From: Hemicordylus capensis
Taxonomy: Eukaryota > Chordata > Lepidosauria > Squamata > Cordylidae
Length of the DNA: 64,000 bases
NCBI RefSeq assembly: GCF_027244095.1
Contig: NC_069661.1
Coordinates: forward strand, 145,343,501 to 145,407,500
Direction: 5' to 3'
In this document: positions 25,559-37,481 of the stretch, one piece after another
How the letters are laid out: each line of letters begins with the position of its first letter
Numbering within the stretch: position 1 is the stretch's first letter
The notes under the pieces: generated by a model
Told to the model about the DNA's origin: nothing
The model's database searches: none
Seen by the model: only the letters and a program-made list of their open reading frames with translations
Position numbers and translations under genes: made by a program

Positions 25559-26589
25559 TATAAGACAAAGCTTTCATGACCCAATTCTGAGTTGACTCTC
25601 ATTGCTGAACAAGTTGCCCTTCCTTGACAAAGTATTTACAAACACTGCAATTGCCATCAGCTCAGTTTACAATTGAGGAAATCTTCTGATGTTACCTATG
25701 TTGGCATGGAGGCTGCTAGAGTACAACTACTTGCCATATCACTTGGTAATGCAGAAGTCTGAAGTCCTGTGGAAGGAATCCAGACCACAGTTTCTTCCCA
25801 GGCCAGCATAGCTTCAATTCCCAAGAGGGACAATATGATGCATGAAGCAAGTGTAGGCACCTGATGTTACAGAGTAGCCATCTCTCCAGTGCTGCTAAAG
25901 GTGATGTTGGAAGAAGACTTTAGCAAGATGGAGATCAAAATGGTCAGAGAAAGCTGGTTTCTTGGACCAGAGGGTGTCTCCCAGGCAAGGTAGTAAACTG
26001 TGCCCATGTAGATCCTGTTTTGAGATTCACAATGCCTTATCCATAAAAAATTGTCACTAATCAGGTATGACAACACTGGACAATAAGGGCAATTGGTCTG
26101 ACTTAGCAGAAGGCCATATTTATCCTGAGAAGTGGCTCACTGATGCAACATAGCAAAATTGATACACACTCTGTGATCAGTACAGCACAAGGTAATGCAA
26201 CTAGGGAACACGACGCATCAGGCAAGGCAAAGCCCTTCACTCCTGCCAATCTTCTGATGTATTGATAATGTCAGGCAGTCATGTCATTGACGCTTTTCTC
26301 AGAATCCTTTCCAGCAAGTGTTTCTATTACTTCTGTTTTCAGGGTGTGTTGTTTGTTTGTTTGTTAAGTTACAGACCAGATGATCACTAGCTCAAAATTT
26401 CATCTTGCTAACTTTTTGAATGGCTAAGGTGAAAAAATCACAAGTAGATTGTTTATCGGGAGCAGATTTAGAATATTCGATTCCAAGCAAGGGCAATGTT
26501 TTCTGCCGTAAGGGATTAAAGCCTTTGTCTCAGAGCTAGCTCACTTGAGGGGGAAAAATGCCGGGTCATCTCTGGTGAGCAGCCTGGCT
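25559..26589. other. No gene or repeat recognised
   Basis: Nothing supportable. There is a short (GTTT)n at about 26349-26365. Confidence 0.45.
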
Positions 26590-27168
26590 GGACTTCTCAT
26601 AAAACTATTCTATATTTCTGGTAGATTGAAAATGCTGCCGCCACCACCCCTCTTATGGACAGAGCCTGAACCTCCTTGGGCTTGGGGTGGACTATCCCAG
26701 ATAAAATTCTCTTAATTTTGTTATTGGATAAGTCATCTGAGGAGATGCGTCTCCAGTTACTGCCAACTTGTTTGGTGGCTACACAGAGACGGGCCTTCTC
26801 GGTCACTGCCCCGAGATTGTGGAATGCACTCCCTGCTAAGATACGATCCTCCCCATCTCTGGCAATTTTCAAAAAACACCTGAAAACCCTTCTTTTCACC
26901 CAAGCTTTTTCAGCTTCCTAAGTTGTGGGGGTTTTAATTTCTGGTTTATTTTAAAATTCAAAACCCAATTTAGGGTTTTTAAATGTTGTAATTATTTAAT
27001 TGTTGTTTTAAAATGTTTTTAAATTGTTAATTGTTATGTTGTTTTTTAATTTGTTTTAGCTCTTTACTGTTTTAGTGGTGTGTTTTAATTGTAAACCGCC
27101 CTGAGCCATTTTGGAGGGGCAGTATACAAATCAAATCAAATAATCAATCAATCAATCAAACCAAAAAA
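26590..27168 (+). mobile_element. L2-clade LINE 3' end
   Basis: From about 26740 it encodes the L2 ORF2 C-terminus: RRAFSVTAPRLWNALPAKIR, then LKTLLFTQAF and a stop at 26921. A T-rich 3' UTR follows with TTGTAAACCGCCCTGAGCC, a GGCAGTATACAAAT end motif and an (AATC)n tail at 27141-27160. It is truncated at the 5' end, as is usual for L2 copies. Confidence 0.9.
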
Positions 27169-27427
27169 CCTTCCATGAGTATGCCTATACGTGGTGAGAA
27201 TAGCTACAGAGCTCTTGAGGATGCTTTTGCACCAGAGAAATCTACCTTCTGCCCCCCCACTTTTCCTGAGTTAAAAACCAAATCTGAGATGCTTGTGAAA
27301 AAGAAAAGAATTTTTTAAAAAAAGACCCAGTTTTATTCAATTACTACAGACTGTTTCCATCTGAGGCTTTTAGCTTTTTGATACACTTCAAAATACTTAG
27401 TAGGTTACAAAAATAGGTTGTCTTAGG

Positions 27428-27752
27428 CAGGGGCGTAACTACCATTAGGCAAGGGGAGACCGTTGTCTTGGGGCCCCACTGCCTTGAGGCCCCCCCCAGA
27501 GGCACATCACATGACTTCCTGCCCACCCATGTTGCACCCCCTATGAATTATGTTGAATCTCTTGGAGATCGGCAGTAGCAGAGAGTAAAAAAAAACTAGA
27601 TTCAATGTGAACTAGATATTCACCGTATTCATAATGGGGATGTGAGTGTGAGTGCACTATATACTGTGAAGTGTGTTTGTGTGTGTATATCAGCGAGGGG
27701 CCCTATTTTAAAATCTTGTCTCTGGGCCCACTCCAACCTTGCTATGCCCCTG
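27428..27752 (+). mobile_element. Non-autonomous hAT element with perfect TSD
   Basis: The 325-bp element has termini CAGGGGCGTAACTACC and (reverse) CAGGGGCATAGCAAGG. It is flanked by identical 8-bp duplications GTCTTAGG (27420-27427 and 27753-27760). The interior differs from the 14486/29700/42925 copies: a GTGCACTATATACTGTGAAG segment replaces their central block, so it represents a second subfamily. It has no transposase. Confidence 0.95.
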
Positions 27753-29699
27753 GTCTTAGGCTTCAGTTTTAGGTTGCATTTAGGCACACTTAGATGTTTA
27801 CTGAGTCTTTTGCAATGTCTTTGGTGGGTTGAGATTAGGCTAGTGTTTCTTATTTTAATTATGTTACAGGTAAACAATAATAGAACAGTATAAGGGACTT
27901 ACAAAGCACACACTCAAATCAAAATAAATTTCCTGACACAAATTCTGTCTACTCAAACTATCCCCTAAGATGGGTTCCCGATGCCAAAAGCCTTGGCTTC
28001 TCCATTTCCTTGAAAACTCACCAAAACTCCTGATGAGAATCAAGCTTCCTGCAACCTTGTCTTTCAAGGATCTGCAGAGTTACTCCGTGAGAGAAACCTC
28101 CATGCTGGCTTCTGCCATGAGGGAGCAAGACTCCATGGCCCTCACTAAGCCTTTTCGCATGTGCTCCTCTCTCTAATTTCCTCCTTCTTGTTCCCAGAAA
28201 GCTCAGCAACAACTCACATGTCCCACCACCTGTTGGATTGATTGGTCAATCCCTGGAGGTCACCAGCCTGGCATTCAAGATGGGTTCACTTCCAGTTAAC
28301 CCTTTAGAGGGAGAGGAGGCTGGTCACTACACTTGCCCTCATGGATTTGGCTTTGTAACAATATCAAATCTGATTAGCTTCATGATGTGACATCATAGCA
28401 CTGCCGAGGTGATTCACCTTTAAAAACAATTGTTCCAACACTACAGATTGGGAAAAGAAGCAACTGTGAACAGTGAACTGTGCATGAAAAAGCAATGAGG
28501 TGGGTGGTGAAACTTTCCTTGACCTGCTCTGCTCTTTTGTGTCCCAGGTTTTCTTGGATAACAGTTCTGCACAGCCCTAATTTAGAATCCATCTGCACTA
28601 AGCAGCCATTTCATTCCTGTTGCTTCATACTTTTCAACAACAACAACATGTTCTCTTCTCTTGTAATCCAATAACATGAGCGATATAGTTCTTTTCAGTA
28701 AATTCAGCGAGATCATGAGGTTAGAATTCTTTTTCTAACCTTCAGTCTACAGCTATTGTGTAAGCTTGCAGTCTCATGTATGACAACATGTCACAAATGG
28801 CACACCATTTCTGTAATACTGCATGACAAAGACCCATTACTCACCTATAATCCAGTCACTGTTGGTTGCAAGAGGCAAGGCAGTCAAAATGATTTTCTTT
28901 TTTGATGGAACAAAAAAAGAAGAGGACAAAGAGGAGCTATATGACAGGCTGACAGATATATGAGCTTTCTATGGGTTATTTAATCAGGCCTTCACAGACT
29001 TCCCATTCACAGATATAATGAAAGTGGAATTGAAGACCTTGACCATTCACTGAATAAAATACCAATAATGGAATACTGGGTGGAATGGAGAACAGTAATA
29101 AAAATAATCCCAGTAATTTATCTTAAAATGCCCTTGTCAGGGTTAAATGGCATGCTGTCAGGGCTGGCAACACCGGGCAACTGTCAAGGGTCCAGGTTCA
29201 TAAGAAGGGTCCACTGCTGATCCCGGAGACCATCTATCTTTCTGCCCATAGCCTTTGGGTGTGGCGGCAGAATAACTGTCAGCCAAGACAGCAATTCCTT
29301 TATTGCCTCTCCTCTCTCATACCATCTGCTAAGCTAAGTCCCACCACGATCTCTAGTGGGGTTCAGGTAGAACTACCATGAAGGCAGTTCGCTGGTGTTT
29401 CTACTGCTAGAAAGCAAGTGAGGGAAGGGCTTGCCGCTTGTTTGCCCATGGGGGCAGCAGCAGCACTGCTGACAGGGAAACTTGAAGATTTGGGTTAAAA
29501 AAAAATGACTGACATCCAGATTCACAATAGTTCTGGCCAATGGGTGACCTAGGTCTTTTTTATTTCCTTGGATCTAGAAGCGGTGATTACTAAATTCTTC
29601 TTTTCTTTTCTTTTTTCTTTTCTTTTTTTGCAGAGTGGGTCATCGCAGCACTGTTGGAATTTGATAGATTTACAACGTTGTATATTAATTTATATCTAC
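27753..29699. other. No gene or repeat recognised
   Basis: Frames up to about 80 codons lack recognisable domains. A polypyrimidine run (TTTTC-type) lies at 29597-29630. The A-rich stretch at 28880-29100 could be an old retroelement remnant, but I cannot support a family. Confidence 0.45.
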
Positions 29700-29985
29700 C
29701 AGAGGCATAACTATAATAGGGCAAGGGGACACACTGCCTTGCCCCCACCCCCCGGCAAGTCACATGACTGACTCTCCCAGCCACGCACCCACCTGGTGCA
29801 TGGCTTCAGTTGTATTCAGTTGTATTTATCCTCTTCCTTCAGTTGTATTCATCCTCTGAAACTGATGTGAGTGTTAAGACTTGGAGCTACCAGAACAGCA
29901 TGTCTTTCTCTAGTACCATTGAATGACTTGCATCGTACACAATTTACAAAACCTTTTGAAAATAATTTAGGATGATGTTCTATTG

Positions 29986-30030
<45 letters not shown>

Positions 30031-30152
30031 CTTTTTGTTACCACTATTCAGCCTCATTTAAGATTTCTTTACTTCATGAGCTGAGCTTCAGTGAGGGGGG
30101 CGCCATTTTAAAATCTTGTCTCTGGGCCCGCTCCAACCTTGCTACGCCCCTG
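29700..30152 (+). mobile_element. Non-autonomous hAT element expanded by a (TG)n tract
   Basis: The termini are CAGAGGCATAACTATAATAG and (reverse) CAGGGGCGTAGCAAGG. The internal block around AGACTTGGAGCTACCAGAAC is shared with 14486 and 42925. A (TG)n tract with CG interruptions at 29986-30030 lengthens it to 453 bp. The flanking octamers ATATCTAC and ATCAGTAC match at 5 of 8 positions, so the copy is older than its relatives. Confidence 0.8.
29986..30030. repeat. (TG)n/(CG)n microsatellite inside hAT copy
   Basis: Alternating purine-pyrimidine run, mostly TG with a CGCGCG block near its end. This type of run can adopt Z-DNA. Confidence 0.9.
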
Positions 30153-30159
30153 ATCAGTA

Positions 30160-33100
30160 CCTCCACAAAATATTCATGCTCAGGTTAGACATCTTTGGAA
30201 GCAAGTGGAACAGTATCTTGAGACACGTGTAGACAAGTATCTTTCCACAAATACTGTATCATCTTAGGGGGATATTTTAATGCCATAATAGTGCCAATAA
30301 TACTGCCTTATTTTCAGGCTACCATGAAGCATAGCTCTCCCCTCTTTCCTAGGACATCCAGGGATGTAATAAGTAATGTGGCTGGCTTATGTTTAGCCCA
30401 TCTTGCCAATATGCTGGACCTGTTTATCCTGAATGGCACAGTACCAGATGATTATCTGGGCCAGTTTACATTGTGGTCTGGTCATAAATTGTCTACTATT
30501 AACTATCTTCTGATTTTCCTTTATTTGATTCACTTCCTTATACACTTATACGTGGCGGTCAGACTGGAAAGTGACCACCTACCATTGATTTTCATCTGTA
30601 AGCCCCTGGTGAGCAATGTCAAGGCCACTTATAATCTGATGCTTTAGAGGAAGCTGGACACCTTAGAATTAGGTGATGTGGACAAATTAGTGAACTGTCG
30701 AGCAGTTGGTTGAACTTGGAGGAGGGTTCCTCACTGCGTTTAGCAATGGTGAATGCTGAAGCAGACCCCGCTTTGGGTTCTATCTTGGATCTCTATGAAA
30801 CCCTTATTGAAAAGTTGCATGTATTCATTATGAGAAGCACATCTAAGTCACCGCAGAGAAGATTCAGATCCAAAGAATGGTTTGGCTATGAATATTGCAC
30901 TGCAAAGAGGGAGTTAATTGACATTTTTATTCAAAATACGAGGGACCCCTCATCTGAGTCCAAACAGATTATAAAGGATGTAAAAAGACAGTGCAAAGAC
31001 TTGCACTGCTGGGCAAGAAAAAAGACTAGCTTTGCAACAAGCTGATAGAAGCAACAGCTGATAGAAGCAGCCAGACTTAAAAACTCTTCTTTATTCTGGT
31101 GAGTTATTTCAGGTTGCTCTGGTCGGGACTCAACATCCCTGACTTGCTGCATTCTAGCTACAGTGTGGGAGGCATGTTTTAATGCACTTTTTGGTCGTGC
31201 CAATCATCCCACCCCTGAGGCAGAACTCTCACTCAAAGTATTCAGAATTGGCCCCCAGTATCAACTGCAGAGGCCAAACAACTTATTGATCAACTTAAAG
31301 AGTGGCAAAGCCCCTAGAAATGATTTTATCCCAGTTGAGATGATCAAGGCAAATCCCAAGTGGTATGCACAAGTGTTGGCAGCTTTATTTACCAATATAA
31401 ACAATTGAGCCCACATTCCAGAAGACTGGGGTCTGGCAACTGTGGAACCTTTTTTTGAAAAGGGTACTAGAAATGTTCAATCTAATTACATACCCATAAG
31501 CCTACTTAACATTATTAGCAAAATGTATGCTAGGCTATTAAATTCTCCTTCTCTCACAACACTCGAACCAGGGGTCACCCCATGAATCTGAAGGTTGGGA
31601 AATTTAGGACCGACAAGAGGAAGTACTTTTTCACACAGCACATAACTAATCTATGGAATTATTTGCCATGGGATGTGATGATGGCCAGCAGCTTGGATGG
31701 CTTTAAAAGGGGCTTAGACAAATTCATGGAGGACAGGTCTATCAATGGCTACTAGTCTGGTGGCTGTGGACCAACATAAGCCCCAGAGGCACAATGCCTT
31801 TCAATACCAGTTTCAGGGGAGCAACAGCAGCAGAAAGGGCATGGACATGCCTCTTGCCTGTGGGCTCCCCAGAGGCATCTGGTGGACCACTGTGTGAAAC
31901 AGGATGCTGGACTAGATGGGCCTTGTGCCTGATCCTGCAGGGCTGTTCTTATGTTCTAAATCAGAAACTCATGGACTGGCTGGCACAGGAGCAATTCCTG
32001 GAAAATGTGCAGGCAGGTTTTAGACCAGGGCATTCTATTATTAACTACTGTCTGGTCGTACAACATTTAGTTGAGAAATAGACAAGATCCCCAAATCTAC
32101 CCCCCCCTTTTTTGCTGCATTTATGGACTTTAAAACAGCGTTTGATTCCATTTCTAGAGTATGCCTATGGTCCAGGCACCTTGATTGATAAGAGGCTCTT
32201 GCTGATCATGATCAAACTGTATGACAATACAAGCATTAGAGTGAGATGCAACCAGCAGGGTCAGTTATCTAGGCCTATTAGGACATCTAGGGTAGGGGAG
32301 CATGCTGGCCCCTTCGTTGTTCAATATCTATGTAAACTGTTTAATCAAGTGCCTGCAGGGCTTAGTTATACACACACCAACGTTGGCAGACAGACGGCTT
32401 CCTGTACTTTTATATGCAGATGACACTGTGGGGATGAGAAGAGCTCTTAAGGCCTTAGCCTTCTATCAAAAGGAAGAGCAAATGGATATTAATGATCAGA
32501 AAACCAAAATCTTGGCCTTCTCCAATAGGAGGGGGGGAAATAAGGAGGATTGACAATCAGGATATAGAGCAGGTTAAATATTTTAAGTATTTGGGGGTTG
32601 TATTTCAGGAATCTGGGATGAAGACCCCCCCCCCAATCAGTTATGCTGCTGCTCAGGCACAGATTCTCAGCTTCCACAGGCAGCAAGGAGAGATGTTCAT
32701 TCCAGCTGCCATAAACTTATTCAAGGTGAAGTCGATGGCTCAAATGTTATATGGGGCACAGCTGGGACCTATGCTAACTATTTCCTACTGGAGTGGGTCC
32801 AAGCCAGGTTCTTAAGAACATTATTTCTAACCCTGAAATGTATTTCTAATGCCACTCTGAGACTGGAATCGAGAGTTATCACGATAGAAGCCAGAGCTTG
32901 GTATCTAATAATAATAAACTGGGCAAGAATCAACTTAATGCTCTCTGGTCTCCTTCCCTTGTTATTATTGGATAGGCACTGCTCGAGCTGGTGGGAGAAT
33001 TGTGTCAGGAAACTCCGTACCTATGGTATTTCACCTGAGGCAATCTTCTCTGTGGGTTTGGTCAGGACCAAATAACTTATTTTAAAAAGGATCTGGAAAT

Positions 33101-33312
33101 TTTCTGAGTTTCAGAAAGGCCTGTGGACATCTGGGTCAATCCATCTGCTCAGTGGTGGGATGAGACCTTGCCCAGCATATGATCTATTCCTCCTTACTTT
33201 CCCTAAATATAGATGTGCCATTTTGAGGGCCCATATGAATGCTCTCCCTTCAGAACTTTTGGCTGGTAGATATAGTAGAACTACAGTTGAGCAGAGATAT
33301 TGCCCTAGCCCA
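30160..33312 (+). mobile_element. LINE B: second decayed LINE of the LINE A type
   Basis: Domains appear in order across changing frames. The endonuclease C-terminal part has NVAGLCLAHLANMLDLFILN at about 30380-30440 and a STINYLL motif at 30490. A linker follows at 30710-31045. The RT fingers (LKSGKAPRNDFIPVEM at 31300) are followed by SNYIPISLLNIISKMYARLL, where a CR1 end interrupts. RT continues with QAGFRPGHSIINYCLVVQHL at 32010 and the catalytic YADD at 32413-32424, then VKYFKYLGVVF at 32572. A C-terminal LRAHMNALPSELLAGRYSRT-like block lies near 33215-33290. Unlike LINE A it keeps YADD but lacks the 5' half. The two are different subfamilies of one clade (Vingi/I- or L2/CR1-like). Confidence 0.8.
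31547..31957 (+). mobile_element. CR1 LINE 3' end inserted in LINE B
   Basis: A 411-bp block with the CR1 3' UTR wording: AGGAAGTACTTTTTCACACA, TGGCTTTAAAAGGGGCTTAG, ATCTGGTGGACCACTGTG and AGGATGCTGGACTAGATGGG. It ends TTCTTATGTTCT without a poly(A), as CR1 elements do. It splits the LINE B RT between the LLNIISKMYARLL and MDWLAQEQFL blocks. Confidence 0.95.
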
Positions 33313-33456
33313 AATATTCTTCATGACATTCATTGAATTTAGTGAAATGAATGCATATACAATGATTTACATGGAAATATGTTTACATGTAGACATTTGC
33401 ATGTGTGTACCACATAACTTCTGAATAGCCTTTTTTGCAACATTTGAATCAGGTGC

Positions 33457-34062
33457 TGGGGTATGCAAACCGGCTTGGATCCAAACCAGTTTGACATTGA
33501 ACTGGTATGGTTTGAAGGTTCGGGGTTGAGCTGAACCACCCCCAGTTCAGTTAGACTACAAACCACCACCCCTCACATTTGAGAGTTCGTAGAGCTTTTT
33601 AAATCCCCCCTTTTAAACTTACCCCCTCTGCGGGGCTTCTCCAAGTTGTTGTTGTTGGTGGTGGGGGTCCGCATCAGCCCTTTCCAGGCCTATTCCTTGG
33701 TGCAGTGGACATTTTGGAGGCCGTTCCTGCACAGTGGGACCCTGTGTGGCCTGGGTGACACAGGCACGGCCTAAAAAATGGCCATCGCACCAGGGAATAG
33801 GCCCAGAAAGGGCCAAAGATTCCTGAACTGGGCAATTTTTAAGAAAAGGAAGGCTGGCAGGCGGAGGAGGAACCTCTGCGGACCCTCCCATCACCTTGGA
33901 GAAACCCTCCGGAAGGGGTAATTAAAAAAAAGAAAAAAGAACATGGGTTTTTTTAAAAAAAGTTTGTCATCCCGCCCCCCCCAAACCAAACTGACCTGGT
34001 GCAGTTCGAATTCAGTTTGAACTTGAATCAAATCGGGTCAGGTGGTTTTGTGCACACCCCTA
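33457..34062. mobile_element. hAT foldback with perfect TSD, TAGGGGTGTGCA family
   Basis: The 606-bp element has ends TGGGGTATGCAAACC and (reverse) TAGGGGTGTGCACAAAACC. Identical 8-bp duplications TCAGGTGC lie at 33449-33456 and 34063-34070. The interior is GC-rich and partly palindromic and has no transposase. It belongs to the same family as 36832, 37482, 47704 and 4627. Confidence 0.9.
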
Positions 34063-35769
34063 TCAGGTGCAAGTGTCACTGAAGTAAACCAGGGAGATGG
34101 TGGCAGGTTTGTAAACAAGTGTGTCTGAGGGACATGTCATCATTCATATGCATGCTGAGGAACATTCTGCACATAAAATCGTAATGTCAAACACATGTTT
34201 CCAACTGCATGTTTTAAGCAGACACATGCAACAGGGAGCTGGAATGGGCTTTCCTTCCTTGCCCTGGCCCTCGTACTCTCAAGAGAGCATGCATGGAGTG
34301 TTGGAGATGGAGTTCCAGTGCATTGAACTTTGGCGTCAACTATCCTAATGACCACTAGGGACACCGGGAGTAGAGGTAGTGGTAGTTAGTGAGGGTCTCC
34401 TTACCTGTCCATTCCTGCCTCTACTATATGACCCATGCTTTGACACCTCAAGTACTTTCTGTAGTGAATCAGTTGTTCTCCTTTCCTCCTAGAAAGAAGA
34501 TGGAAACATCTCTCCCAATCCCTGCCTTTTCATTATGTAGCCTTTAGATAGGATTAGGTCTTTCCTATCCTAATGTATTTCACCTAGTTACGTAACTTTG
34601 ACTCTGCAATGATCTCCAGGGGTGTTCTTTAAGTAGCTGCAACAATTAAACTCCACACTCTGTAACTGGAATGGTAACTTCCTTGGCACTCTGGCTAAAT
34701 AATCATAACTCCCAACATGGAGCACATGGGACTATATGCTCATAGCCCTCGAAAAAGGTAAGTTGAAATCACTCCAACCACTTGTTTGGTAAGGAAGGGG
34801 GAAAGCGGGGCTAAGAGCATGTAGCCACAGCTATGGGACTGGTTTGGAGAAACAAGCATGCCTGATTGCATACATCATTTCCCATCTAGCTAGGCACCCA
34901 TGTATAGAAGTCTGTTTCCATGTGCACATATTACCTAGCTGAATCAGGGTGAAGGTGCATAAGTGGGGAGAAACCATGCATAACTGAATAATGTATGAGG
35001 TGGTCTAACCATTACAATGATGCAAATCTTCAGCGATTTTCAGGTTGAAATAAGTAGGGAGACAATGCAAAGAAGGAATTAAAGTTAGAAGTGCTCATAA
35101 TGCGTCAGCCCTTGGAAATCTCCAGAAAGCCTCACACACAGTCACGAAAAGGGAGTCAGGACAAAAGACTAAACTGAATTCAAGGTGGAAATCTGGACTC
35201 AAGGTTAGAGATCTGGAGTATGTTTTATAGTGTTTCTGTGCTGTAGTGCAGAGCAGAGCAAACAGTGGGTACTCAATGGTTTTGTCACGGCAATGCTTTG
35301 TGTAAGCATTATTCCTCAGTTTTCAAATGAAATGGTAACAGAGGAAGAGGGAGGTAACTAGTACACTGCATCTCTTCTTTTGTATATGCTGCAGCAGAAT
35401 GGTGAATGTCAAGGTTTGTACCTCATTTGTGGTTACGTTATGAAATGATTTCACCTTCATCCCATTAGAGGTATCAACATGCACAATGGGGGTTTACAAT
35501 CAAATACAAAGAGAAACATCCTTGGACTCAGAAATCGTGCTTCTCCATTAGCTGTGTAAAATAATGGGTTTCTGGCAGGTGTTGGTGACTGATGATGGGC
35601 CAAGAGTTCAGGGTTACATCCCTTTCATGTTCCAAACTGAGTTCAGTTCAGTTTTTACCAGATTATTATTTTTTTTTAAAGACCACATATTTTGAAACCA
35701 AAGGGAGTTCTAAGTATATAGTTTAATCAAAATAGACCTTAAAATGCACCTCCCTCCCTCCCACCAACA
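34063..35769. other. No gene or repeat recognised
   Basis: No supported exon and no repeat boundary. Confidence 0.45.
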
Positions 35770-36075
35770 AAAAGTCAAGGCGCAGGGACGGGCCTTCTCT
35801 GCTACGGCCCCGAGACTTTGGAATGCGCTCCCTGCTGAAATAAGAGCCTCCCCCTCTCTGACAACTTTAAAAAAGACAACCAAGACACATTTGTCCACCC
35901 AGGCTTTTAATTAGTTCTACAGTTTTTAAGTTTTAACATTTTATTATCTTCTAAATTATGTTGATGTTTTAATTTTTTAAAATCTTGTTTTAATTTTTAT
36001 TTCATTAAAAACTTCCCAGAGACATGAGTTTTGGGCGGTATACAAATATGTTAAATAAATTAAAATAATAATAAT
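35770..36075 (+). mobile_element. L2-clade LINE 3' end
   Basis: It encodes a degraded L2 C-terminus (RDGPSLLRPRD frame alternates with a GRAFSATAPRLWNALPAEIR-like frame). A T-rich UTR follows, then GGGCGGTATACAAATATG and an (AAAT/AAT)n tail ending at 36075. Confidence 0.85.
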
Positions 36076-36195
36076 ACCAGGGTGCATTAATGCAGATTTG
36101 TTGGGGGACAATAAGCACAATTATCTTTAAATTCACACACACAGGTTAAAGTGATGGCTATGCAATAATAGGAATTGTTAAAGTGAAGCTACAAA

Positions 36196-36449
36196 CTACT
36201 ACAACGGATATTTATATACTACTCTTCAAGCAAAGTTCTCCAAGCGGGTTACATAGACAAATAATACATAAGGAAGATGGTCCCCTGTCCCCAAAGGGCT
36301 CACAATCTAAAAAGAAACATAAAGCAGATACCAGCAAAAGCCACTGGAGGGATGATGTGCTGGGGTTGAATAGGGCCAGTTGTTCTCCCCCTGCTATATA
36401 TAAAAGAATCACCCCTTTAAAAGATGTCTCTTTGCTCAGTTAGCAGGGA
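36196..36449 (-). mobile_element. L2-tailed LINE/SINE 3' end, copy 2 of 3
   Basis: It aligns throughout with 18025-18276 and 47051-47323. Shared words are ATTTATATACTACTCTTCAA, TCCCCAAAGGGCTCACAATC, GGGCCAGTTGTTCTCCCCCT and GTCTCTTTGCTCAGTTAGCA. Confidence 0.75.
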
Positions 36450-36831
36450 TGCAATAATGGGAATTACCCACTGCTGGATAATTCTTGGAATGACCAGAGG
36501 TCTGGACTACCATATCCAATAGTCCTGTATATTTATCTTGTATATTTTCATATACAGGAGAGGCAATTCCAGCAAATGCAGCTTCTCATGCACTGCTACC
36601 CCTGCTGGGAAATTTCCAATTTCACACAATTATTAAAAGGTATAGAGGCCTTTTACTGCATAGATTTTCCTTCCAAGAGCCAGTGTTCTGTGGTGACTGA
36701 TATAAGGTACTAAAATCCATTCCACCTGATGAAGTTATCAAGTGAACACAAATATTTACATGTGAATAAAATCCAGTGATGGATTTTGAACATGTGAAGG
36801 AAAAATAGAGTATTAGAATGCATGTCCAGAG
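36450..36831. other. No gene or repeat recognised
   Basis: Nothing supportable seen. Confidence 0.4.
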
Positions 36832-37322
36832 TAGGGATGAGACTGAAGCATTTCGGCGCCTCTTTGGACGGCTCCTTGACACCAAAACATTTTGGCACGG
36901 GGCGAGGGGTTCCCTTAATAGGAGGCAGGCAGGTCCTACTGGAAATACCTCTGTGCAAGTGGCAGCTTGTGCCGCTTGCCCCTTTAAAACGCCACACTGT
37001 GGCAATGGAATGCATTCCCCGGCATCCCTTGCATGGCGTTAGCATTGCCAGCCCCACAAATGGTGCTGACGCATGCACTGCTGCCATTTATGTGTTGATG
37101 CCACGTGAGGGATGCTGGGGATGCATCCCATCACCTCAGTGCAGCATTTTAAAGGGGCAAGGGGCACAAGTTGCCACTTGCACTGAAGTAGTTCCATTTA
37201 AACAGTGCCGCAGTGGGGTGGTGGGGGCTTGGAGGACGGGCAGGTAGGACCTGCCCGCCTCCTCTTAAGGGAACCCCTTGCCGCCCTTGGATGTGCACCA
37301 AAGCGATTTGGTGCACATCCCT
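36832..37322. mobile_element. hAT foldback, TAGGGATGTGCAC family
   Basis: The 491-bp element begins TAGGGATGAGACTGAAGC and ends (reverse) TAGGGATGTGCACCAAATCG. The flanks GTCCAGAG (36824-36831) and GTACAGAG (37323-37330) form an 8-bp duplication with one mismatch. Its arms are mutually inverted, with TTTAAA..GGCAAG..GGCACAAG..TGCCACTTGCAC blocks on each side of a centre near 37080. It has no coding capacity. Confidence 0.9.
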
Positions 37323-37481
37323 AGTACAGAGTACACGTGTGGGGGAAAACAATATGTATTTTGAATATCATCCATATTTCTTCACCTCTCCTTGAAACAC
37401 CTGTTTTGTCTGAGTAGTGCTCACCAAATTCACCCTGAAATTTTGCTTGATGAAAAACCCAGTGGCAACTTTACTACAGAA

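Noticed and set aside
28880-29100. Possible L1-like coding remnant (A-rich, Lys/Glu-rich reading)
   Set aside because: No motif or boundary could be identified.
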